A stretch of 6,369 bases of DNA from Anaerolineae bacterium. GTDB lineage: Bacteria > Chloroflexota > Anaerolineae > Anaerolineales > UBA11858. The stretch covers positions 1-6,369 of the forward strand of contig RFKO01000116.1 of NCBI GenBank assembly GCA_003694235.1, in the 5' to 3' direction. A program made the translations under genes and the position numbers. The notes under the pieces are model-generated. The model did not search any database, was not told where the DNA came from, and saw nothing but the letters and a program-made list of their open reading frames with translations. Position 1 is the first letter of the stretch; every line of letters begins with the position of its first letter. This document shows positions 1 to 4,987 of the stretch, in pieces.

Positions 1-1
1 G

Positions 2-703
2 CTGGGCGCTCACCGCGCCGGCTGTTACGACGTCAACTCGGCCTGTGCCGGCTGGGTGACCGCGCTCGACCAGGGCGCTCGCTACCTGATGACCGAGCCG
101 GACTATCGCTATGTGCTGGTGGCCGGCGGTTATGGCATGAGCCGCTTCCTGGACTTTAACGACAAGAAGACCGCCAACCTGTTCGCCGACGGCGCCGGGG
201 CTGCGCTGCTCGGCGTCGGCCCGGAGCAGGGCTTCATCGCCAGCAACTTCCTGGCGGTGGGCGAATTTCACGACGCGCTGGGCATCTACACCGGCGGCGC
301 TTTTCGTCCCTGCACGCCGGAGAACCTGCGCACCTTCGGCCCGCCCAAGGTGGAGTTCGTGCGCAAGTTCCCCAAAACCTTCAACACCGAATACTGGCCT
401 AAACTGATGCAGGGCGCGCTGGAAAAAGGCGGCCTGACCTTCGAGGATGTGGATTACTTCTTCTTCACCCAGCTCAACCTGCGCACCATCGAATACATGA
501 TGGAACTGCTCGGCCAGCCGTTGGAGAAGACGCACTGGGTGATGGACAAATGGGGCTACACCGGCTCTCCCTGCGTGGTGATGGCGCTGGACGATGCCAT
601 TGATCAGGGCAAAGGGCCGCGACCGGGTGATGTGATCCTTTTCTGCGCCAGCGGCGGCGGCATCACGATGGCCTCGTCCGTGTGGCGCTGGACGGCAGCG
701 TAG
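2..703 (+). CDS. FabH-like (KAS III fold) acyl synthase/acyltransferase, 5'-truncated
   Basis: The reading frame is open from base 2 to TAG at 701-703, giving 233 visible residues. About 100 N-terminal residues lie outside the window (E. coli FabH is 317 aa). The family condenses acyl thioesters through a Cys nucleophile, classically acyl-CoA with malonyl-ACP in the cytoplasm. The visible part aligns with FabH from the nucleophile region (DVNSACAG, Cys codon 44-46) through a Gly-rich FADGAGAALL segment to the C-terminal GGGIT strand. The FabH HQAN motif reads TQLN here (Thr codon 467-469) and the GNTS motif reads GYTG (Tyr codon 557-559), so the catalytic His and Asn of the Cys-His-Asn triad are both replaced. 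Decarboxylative condensation of the FabH type is therefore doubtful; an acyl-transfer role or an unusual condensation is more likely. The downstream ligases suggest an acyl-CoA context. The superfamily call is confident, the reaction is not. Confidence 0.85.
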   Translation: MGAHRAGCYDVNSACAGWVTALDQGARYLMTEPDYRYVLVAGGYGMSRFLDFNDKKTANLFADGAGAALLGVGPEQGFIASNFLAVGEFHDALGIYTGGAFRPCTPENLRTFGPPKVEFVRKFPKTFNTEYWPKLMQGALEKGGLTFEDVDYFFFTQLNLRTIEYMMELLGQPLEKTHWVMDKWGYTGSPCVVMALDDAIDQGKGPRPGDVILFCASGGGITMASSVWRWTAA

Positions 704-704
704 G

Positions 705-773
705 ATCGGACGGGCTGGAAAGCCCGTCCTACAAAGCAAAATCAAACGCTCTGCGTTCTCTGCGCTCTCCGCG
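705..773 (+). repeat. Direct repeat R1, copy 1
   Basis: This 69-nt unit recurs at 910-973. It begins two bases after the stop codon of the KAS III-like gene. It has three parts: a perfect 9-bp hairpin (708-729), an A-rich spacer, and three degenerate 9-nt tandem units at 749-757 (CTCTGCGTT), 758-766 (CTCTGCGCT) and 767-775 (CTCCGCGTT). Against copy 2 it shows five substitutions and a 5-nt insertion in the spacer. It looks like a dispersed intergenic repeat; no coding function is apparent. Confidence 0.85.
708..729 (+). other. Perfect 9-bp stem-loop with GGAA (GNRA-type) loop, copy 1
   Basis: The left arm GGACGGGCT (708-716) is exactly complementary to AGCCCGTCC (721-729), with loop GGAA at 717-720. 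It starts four bases after the upstream stop codon, so it lies in the 3' end of that transcript. The sequence that follows is TACAAAGC with no T tract, so it is not a canonical intrinsic terminator. It could protect an mRNA 3' end or simply be the core of a mobile repeat. Confidence 0.75.
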
Positions 774-779
774 TTGCCC

Positions 780-856
780 TGTCATGGCGGGCGCAGCGAA
801 GTTATTCCCCACCATGCAGGGGGTTGCCACGCCGCCTGCGGCGGCTCGCAACGACA
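780..856. repeat. Imperfect inverted-repeat element (TGTC...GACA), possibly MITE- or REP-like
   Basis: The ends are TGTCATGGCG (780-789) and CGCAACGACA (847-856). The second, reverse-complemented, matches the first at 8 of 10 positions. Closer to the centre, CCCC (807-810) faces GGGGG (819-823). The right arm holds its own perfect 6-bp hairpin, GCCGCC (831-836) with GGCGGC (840-845). From memory, and not checked, the ends resemble the widespread TGTCATTGCGAGCG dispersed-repeat family of several phyla including Chloroflexota. No transposase is encoded. Boundaries are approximate. Confidence 0.6.
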
Positions 857-862
857 CCCTCG

Positions 863-909
863 CCTGTCATGGCGAGCGCGGCGAAGCCATCTCCCGCTGT
901 GCGGGGGGC
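863..909 (+). repeat. Half copy of the TGTCATGGCG element
   Basis: Bases 863-886 repeat 778-801 with only two differences out of 24, so this is a second copy of the left arm of the element at 780-856. It continues into a short hairpin, CCCGC (893-897), loop TGT, GCGGG (901-905). It then runs directly into R1 copy 2, with no recognisable right arm. It appears to be a truncated or solo half element. Confidence 0.65.
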
Positions 910-973
910 ATCGGACGGACTGGAAAGTCCGTCCTACAAAACCAAACGCTCTGCGTTCTCCGCGCGCTCCGCG
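910..973 (+). repeat. Direct repeat R1, copy 2
   Basis: This is the 64-nt counterpart of 705-773, in the same orientation, ending ten bases before the Shine-Dalgarno of the next gene. It carries the same parts: a hairpin (913-934), an A-rich spacer shorter by 5 nt, and three 9-nt units at 949-957, 958-966 and 967-975. With copy 1 it brackets the TGTC-type elements. If a promoter for the ligase genes exists it must lie in or just after this repeat, but I cannot identify convincing -35 and -10 boxes. Confidence 0.85.
913..934 (+). other. Perfect 9-bp stem-loop with GGAA loop, copy 2 (compensatory change)
   Basis: GGACGGACT (913-921) pairs exactly with AGTCCGTCC (926-934) around loop GGAA (922-925). 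Relative to the copy at 708-729, one G-C pair is replaced by an A-T pair, with both arms changed, so pairing is preserved. It lies about 60 nt upstream of the ligase start codon and could be part of its leader RNA. A regulatory role is unproven. Confidence 0.75.
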
Positions 974-982
974 GTGCATGTC

Positions 983-992
983 AAGGAGGTGA
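983..992 (+). promoter_or_regulatory. Very strong Shine-Dalgarno for the first acyl-CoA synthetase
   Basis: AAGGAGGTGA is a 10-nt perfect match to the anti-Shine-Dalgarno end of bacterial 16S rRNA, with GGAGG six bases before the ATG at 996. It fixes that start codon and suggests strong translation initiation. Confidence 0.9.
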
Positions 993-995
993 CCC

Positions 996-2528
996 ATGTA
1001 CATCGGTGACTACCTCGGCCGGCGGGAACTGTACACTCCCGACAAACTGGCCTTCGTGGACGCCGGCAAATCTCCCGAATGGCGGCTGACTTACCGCCAG
1101 GCCAACCGGCGGGCGAACAAACTGGCCAACTGGCTGCGCGCCCAGGGGATCGGTAAAGGCGATCGCGTCGCCATCCTGGCGCGCGATGGCGTGGAACACC
1201 TTGACTTGTTCTTCGCCTGCGGCAAGCTGGGCGCCGTCCACACTGCTCTCAACTGGCGGTTGCACTGGCGCGAATTGCTGGAAATTTTCCACAACGTGCA
1301 GCCCAAAATCCTGCTCTTCTCCGATGACTTTCGCGCCGGCGTGGAGCAGCTCGTCGCCCACTACCCCCTGCAACTGCTCCACCTGGATGGGGATGGGCTG
1401 CCCGGCAGCCTTCATTTCGAGAGCACCCTGCAGGCCGCGCCGGACGAGCCGGTCACTTGCGAAGACCTGGAGGCAGAGGACATCGCCGCGCTGATCTTCA
1501 CCGGCGGCACCACCGGCCTGCCCAAGGCCGCGCAAGTCTCCCATCGCATGATCGCCTGGAACACGCTCAACACGGTGATCCACGATCTGACGCACAACGA
1601 TATTTACCTGAACGTCTTCCCGCTCTTCCACACCGGCGGGTTGTTCGTTTACACCCTGCCCAATGTGATCTTCGGCGGCACCACCATCTTCCTGCGGCAG
1701 TTCGACCCGCAGCGAGTGCTCGAACTGCTGGAGCGCGAGCGCGTCACCGTGTTCGCCGCCGTGCCGACCATGTATCAGATGCTCACGCAGGCCCCCAACT
1801 GGGCGCAGGCCGATCTCTCTTCGCTGCGCTTCTGCACCTCCGGCGGTGCGCCGCTGCCGGTTCCGCTGGTGGAGAAGTACACCGCCGAGAAGGGCGTGCG
1901 CTTCAAGCAGGGTTTTGGCATGACTGAGTTCGGCCCCGGCATCTTTGCCCTGGCGCCGGAGGACGCCATCCGCAAGGCCGGCTCGATCGGCCGCCCCAAC
2001 TTCTTCGTGGACGCCCGCGTGGCGGATGAGCAGGGCAACTTCCTCGGCCCTAACCAGCCCGGTGAACTGGTGCTCAAAGGCCCCTCCTACTGCTCCGGCT
2101 ACTTCAACAACCCGCAGGCCACGGCCGAGGCGGTGGACGAACGCGGTTTCTTCCATACCGGCGATGTGGCCCTCTACGACGAAGAAGGTTACTTCTACAT
2201 CGTAGACCGCAAGAAGGATATGTTCATCAGCGGCGGCGAGAACGTCTATCCTGCCGAGATCGAAAAAGTGCTTTACCAGCACCCCGCGGTGCACATGTGC
2301 GCGGTGATCGGCGTGCCGCACCCCAAATGGGGCGAGGTGGGTAAGGCCTGCGTGGTGCTCAAGCCCGGCGCCCACGCCGACGAGCAGGAGTTGCTCGCTT
2401 TCCTGGCCGACCGCCTGGCGAAGTACAAAGTGCCCCACTCGGTGGTCTTTCTGGATGAACTTCCCATCTCGGCGGCGGGGAAAATCCTCAAACGTGAACT
2501 GCGCCGCCGCTTTGCCGAAGATGTGTAA
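996..2528 (+). CDS. AMP-forming acyl-CoA synthetase (fatty- or other carboxylic-acid-CoA ligase), paralogue 1
   Basis: This 510-aa cytoplasmic enzyme belongs to the class I adenylate-forming (ANL) superfamily. It activates a carboxylic acid with ATP to an acyl-adenylate and then an acyl-CoA. Motifs in order are the phosphate loop TGGTTGLPK (169-177), SGGAP (282-286), GFGMTE (306-311), HTGD (387-390), the hinge DRKKD (404-408) followed by ISGGENVYPAEIE, and the C-terminal AAGK with probable catalytic Lys496. Length is typical and all core motifs are present. The phosphate loop departs from the usual TSGTTGxPKG: the Ser is Gly (170), and the Gly after PK is Ala (178). The start is set by a strong Shine-Dalgarno. 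The next gene is a homologous ligase 45 nt downstream. Substrate is unknown; medium/long-chain fatty acids or aryl acids are both possible. The neighbouring solute-binding protein fits an imported acid. Confidence 0.93.
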   Translation: MYIGDYLGRRELYTPDKLAFVDAGKSPEWRLTYRQANRRANKLANWLRAQGIGKGDRVAILARDGVEHLDLFFACGKLGAVHTALNWRLHWRELLEIFHNVQPKILLFSDDFRAGVEQLVAHYPLQLLHLDGDGLPGSLHFESTLQAAPDEPVTCEDLEAEDIAALIFTGGTTGLPKAAQVSHRMIAWNTLNTVIHDLTHNDIYLNVFPLFHTGGLFVYTLPNVIFGGTTIFLRQFDPQRVLELLERERVTVFAAVPTMYQMLTQAPNWAQADLSSLRFCTSGGAPLPVPLVEKYTAEKGVRFKQGFGMTEFGPGIFALAPEDAIRKAGSIGRPNFFVDARVADEQGNFLGPNQPGELVLKGPSYCSGYFNNPQATAEAVDERGFFHTGDVALYDEEGYFYIVDRKKDMFISGGENVYPAEIEKVLYQHPAVHMCAVIGVPHPKWGEVGKACVVLKPGAHADEQELLAFLADRLAKYKVPHSVVFLDELPISAAGKILKRELRRRFAEDV

Positions 2529-2547
2529 CTGCCGGGTAACAAACCTG

Positions 2548-2556
2548 TGCTACAGT
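2548..2556 (+). promoter_or_regulatory. Weak candidate extended -10 element
   Basis: TGC followed by TACAGT (2551-2556) resembles an extended -10 (TGnTATAAT, with 4 of 6 matches in the hexamer). It sits in the 45-nt gap between the two ligase genes. No good -35 box lies 16-18 bases upstream. It would give a very short leader before the ATG at 2574, which is consistent with that gene lacking a Shine-Dalgarno. The evidence is slight. Confidence 0.15.
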
Positions 2557-2573
2557 AATCGCAAACCCTGATC

Positions 2574-4112
2574 ATGAACCTGCATGCTGCTGACCTTCTG
2601 ACCCGCCGCGCCGACCTCACCCCTGAGCGGGAGGCGCTTTACGATGTTCACACCGACCGGCGTTATTCCTACGCCGAACTCAATGCCCGCGCCAACCGCC
2701 TGGCCAATGCCCTGCGCGCCCGCTTCGGTGTGCAAAAGGGCGACCGCGTCTCCATTCTGGCGCACAACAGCCTGCCCTATGTAGATTTGCTCTATGGGCT
2801 GGCGAAGATCGGGGCGATCTTCGCCCCCCTCAACTGGCGCCTCACCGCCCATGAGCTGACCTACATCCTCAACGACCTGGAACCGCGGGTTTTGCTCGTC
2901 GGCCCGGAGTTCGTGCCCGTCCTGGAGGAGATGCGCGGCCAGATCGCGGTGGAACACGTCATTTCCCTGGAAGGCGCGCCGATTCCCGACGCGCCGGCCT
3001 ACGACGACCTGCTGGCCGCGGCCTCTCCTGATGAGCCGGCGCGCCCGCCCCTGGACGGAGAGGATCCCTATTGCATTCTCTACACCTCCGGCACCACCGG
3101 CAAACCCAAAGGGGCGGTGCTGCCCCATCGCCAGATTTTGTGGAACGCCATCAACACGGTGATCTCCTGGGGGTTGAGCGAGCGGGATGTCTCCCCCATC
3201 CTCACGCCGATGTTCCACGCCGGAGGGTTGTTCGTCTTCCTCACGCCGTTGTTCTATGCAGGCGGACGGGTGGTGCTGGCGCGCACTTTCGACCCGGAAG
3301 AATCCCTCCGCCTGATCGGGCGCGAGCGCTGCACCGTCATCCTGGGGGTGCCCACACTCTTCCAGGTCTGGATGAACTCGCCGGCCTTCGAGCAGGCCGA
3401 TTTCGGTCATGTGCACTTCTTCATCAGCGGGGGAGCGCCCTGCCCGCCTTCTTTGATCCACGCCTGGAGCCAGGCCAAAGGCGTGGTGCTGCGGCAGGGC
3501 TACGGCATGACCGAAGTCGGCGTCAACTGCTTCGCCATGACCGACGAGGACGCGCTGCGCAAAGCCGGCTCGGTGGGCAAGCCGATCTTCCATGCCCGCA
3601 TGCGGCTGGTGGATGCTGAGGGGAACGACGTGGCCGTTGGGGAGACCGGCGAACTGCTGATCTCCGGCCCAATGGTGTGCTCCGGCTACTGGCGCAACCC
3701 GCAGGCCACCGCCGAGGCGCTGCGACAGGGCTGGTTTCACACCGGCGATATGGCCCGCCGCGATGAAGAGGGCTATTACTACATCGTCGGGCGCTACAAG
3801 GATATGATCATCAGCGGCGGGGAGAACATCTACGCCGCCGAGGTCGAGGCCGTTTTCCGCGAACACCCCGCCGTGGAAGACGCCGCCCTGATCGGCCACC
3901 CCGATGAAAAGTGGGGCGAGGTCGGCTGGATGATCGTGGTGCGCAAACCCGGCCAGCAGGTGGACGAAGAGACGTTGAAAGCCTTCTGTGAGGGGCGGCT
4001 GGCGCGCTACAAAATCCCCAAACGCGTGATCTTCACCGAAGCGTTGCCATATTCCCCCTACGGCAAGGTGATGAAGGATGTGCTGCGCGAGCAGTTCGGT
4101 GGAAAGGAGTGA
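2574..4112 (+). CDS. AMP-forming acyl-CoA synthetase, paralogue 2
   Basis: This 512-aa enzyme is of the same superfamily as its upstream neighbour and collinear with it throughout. It catalyses ATP-dependent carboxylate-CoA ligation in the cytoplasm. Motifs are the canonical phosphate loop TSGTTGKPKG (171-180), SGGAP (285-289), YGMTE (310-314), HTGD (389-392), hinge GRYKD (406-410) followed by ISGGENIYAAEVE, and YGK with probable catalytic Lys498. Its phosphate loop is fully standard, unlike paralogue 1. Residues after the YGMTE motif, which contribute to the acyl pocket in this family, differ (VGVNCFAM here, FGPGIFAL in paralogue 1), suggesting a different substrate. The ATG at 2574 starts at the normal family N-terminus, but no Shine-Dalgarno precedes it, so translation may depend on upstream ribosomes or a short or leaderless mRNA. 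The stop is followed two bases later by the hydrolase start. Confidence 0.93.
   Translation: MNLHAADLLTRRADLTPEREALYDVHTDRRYSYAELNARANRLANALRARFGVQKGDRVSILAHNSLPYVDLLYGLAKIGAIFAPLNWRLTAHELTYILNDLEPRVLLVGPEFVPVLEEMRGQIAVEHVISLEGAPIPDAPAYDDLLAAASPDEPARPPLDGEDPYCILYTSGTTGKPKGAVLPHRQILWNAINTVISWGLSERDVSPILTPMFHAGGLFVFLTPLFYAGGRVVLARTFDPEESLRLIGRERCTVILGVPTLFQVWMNSPAFEQADFGHVHFFISGGAPCPPSLIHAWSQAKGVVLRQGYGMTEVGVNCFAMTDEDALRKAGSVGKPIFHARMRLVDAEGNDVAVGETGELLISGPMVCSGYWRNPQATAEALRQGWFHTGDMARRDEEGYYYIVGRYKDMIISGGENIYAAEVEAVFREHPAVEDAALIGHPDEKWGEVGWMIVVRKPGQQVDEETLKAFCEGRLARYKIPKRVIFTEALPYSPYGKVMKDVLREQFGGKE
4104..4109 (+). promoter_or_regulatory. Shine-Dalgarno choosing the ATG start of the hydrolase
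   Basis: AAGGAG lies inside the last codons of the second ligase, five bases before the ATG at 4115. A GTG at 4109-4111 overlapping the ligase stop is in the same frame, but it falls within this Shine-Dalgarno, so the ATG is the better start. The arrangement predicts translational coupling. Confidence 0.75.
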
Positions 4113-4114
4113 GC

Positions 4115-4918
4115 ATGCCCAAAGTTGAGGTCAATGGAGTCAACCTGTACTACGAAGTCACCGGCGAGGGCGAGCCGCTGGTGTTGATCGCCGGGCTGGG
4201 GTACCCGCTCTGGCAGTGGCACAAGATGATCCCCTACCTGGCAGAGCACTTCCGGGTGGTGGCCTTCGACAATCGCGGCGTGGGGCAGTCGGACACACCC
4301 CCCGGCCCGTACACCGCCCAGATGCTGGCCGCCGACACAGTCGGCCTGCTGGACGCGCTGGGCATCGAAAAGGCCATCATCATGGGGCATTCGATGGGCG
4401 GGTTCGTGGCCCAGGCGCTGGCGCTGGATTACCCCGCGCGGGTGAGCAAGCTGATTCTGTGCTCCACCAATTTCGGCGGCCCCAACCACGTGCCCATCAC
4501 GCCGGAGGCCATGGCCGTGCTCTCCGACACCACCGGCGACCCGCAGACGCGCTTCTTCAACGGCATCAAGGTCAGCACCGCGCCAGGCTGGGCGGAGGCC
4601 AACCCCGAGGTGGTGCAGGAGTGGTTGGACTGGCGGCTGGCCAACCCGATCAACCTGCCCGGTTATCAGGCTCAGATGGCCATCGGCCTGGCCTTGATCT
4701 CGCCGGAAGCGGCCTTCGAGAACCGCCTGCCGCAGGTCAAAGCCCCTACGTTGATCCTGTTCGGCGCGCACGATAAAGTCGTCCCGCCCGCCAACGCCGA
4801 CCTGCTGGCGGCTAAAATCCCCAACAGTCAGGTGGTGATCTTCCCCGATGCGGGGCACTTTTTCCCCATCGAAGTTCCAGAAGCCGCCTCCCGCGCCGTT
4901 ATCGAGTTTGCAACCTGA
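4115..4918 (+). CDS. Alpha/beta-hydrolase fold enzyme (esterase, lactonase or thioesterase type)
   Basis: This 267-aa protein has a complete apparent catalytic triad: nucleophile elbow GHSMGG with Ser93, Asp220 in GAHDKVVP, and His248 in DAGHFF. The early AGLGYP segment (near residues 25-30) supplies the oxyanion-hole loop, and DNRGVGQSD follows as in many family members. A cap region lies between the nucleophile and the acid. No signal peptide is seen, so it is cytoplasmic. Length and motifs resemble 3-oxoadipate enol-lactonase-like or general ester hydrolases, but family members differ widely in substrate and I assign none. The Ser nucleophile argues against an OleB-type hydrolase, which uses Asp. 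It starts two bases after the second ligase stop and is almost certainly co-expressed with it, so a CoA thioester or an ester derived from the ligase product is a reasonable substrate guess. Confidence 0.9.
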   Translation: MPKVEVNGVNLYYEVTGEGEPLVLIAGLGYPLWQWHKMIPYLAEHFRVVAFDNRGVGQSDTPPGPYTAQMLAADTVGLLDALGIEKAIIMGHSMGGFVAQALALDYPARVSKLILCSTNFGGPNHVPITPEAMAVLSDTTGDPQTRFFNGIKVSTAPGWAEANPEVVQEWLDWRLANPINLPGYQAQMAIGLALISPEAAFENRLPQVKAPTLILFGAHDKVVPPANADLLAAKIPNSQVVIFPDAGHFFPIEVPEAASRAVIEFAT

Positions 4919-4923
4919 CAGAA

Positions 4924-4950
4924 CCTCCCGCCGGTTCCCCCCGCGTGAGG
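4924..4950 (+). other. Weak imperfect stem-loop in the hydrolase to solute-binding-protein gap
   Basis: CCTCCCGC (4924-4931) can pair with GCGTGAGG (4943-4950) with one C/T mismatch and an 11-nt loop. It lies five bases after the hydrolase stop. No T tract follows, so it is a poor terminator candidate. It may be an attenuating or mRNA-stabilising structure, or chance. The remainder of the 69-nt gap is AT-richer and could hold a promoter, but I recognise no clear boxes. Confidence 0.2.
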
Positions 4951-4973
4951 ATTATCCATCCAATTCATTCCGT

Positions 4974-4983
4974 AAAGGAGGAG
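4974..4983 (+). promoter_or_regulatory. Strong Shine-Dalgarno setting a GTG start
   Basis: AAAGGAGGAG places GGAGG six bases before the GTG at 4988. The Lys-containing hydrophobic signal peptide begins exactly there, so this GTG rather than any later Met is the start. Confidence 0.85.
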
Positions 4984-4987
4984 TACC

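Noticed and set aside
708..735. Intrinsic terminator after the KAS III-like gene
   Set aside because: The stem is strong, but the following bases are TACAAAGC with no T run, and an almost identical hairpin occurs upstream of the next gene as part of a repeat.
704..982. CRISPR array
   Set aside because: There are only two copies of the long repeat. They are separated by more than 130 nt of another repeat family, with no regular spacer pattern.
978..992. Mini-cistron ATG-TCA-AGG-AGG-TGA ending just before the first ligase
   Set aside because: The Arg-Arg-stop codons are simply the strong Shine-Dalgarno read in frame. A chance ATG upstream is a sufficient explanation, and this ATG has no Shine-Dalgarno of its own.
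682..1089. Plus-strand open frame across the repeat block
   Set aside because: It runs through hairpins and repeats and overlaps the starts and ends of real genes; its translation is low-complexity repeat sequence with no suitable ribosome binding site.
981..2438. A 485-codon minus-strand open frame opposite the first ligase
   Set aside because: It is antisense to a gene with all ANL motifs intact, resembles no family and has a His/Val/Gly-rich composition typical of shadow frames.
2550..3899. A 449-codon minus-strand open frame opposite the second ligase
   Set aside because: Same reasoning: it is the mirror of a well-supported gene with no motif of its own.
2..4918. An oleABCD-type long-chain olefin biosynthesis cluster
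   Set aside because: Only the general classes match. OleA needs a Cys-His-Asn set that is absent here, OleB uses an Asp nucleophile whereas this hydrolase has Ser, and no OleD-like reductase is visible.
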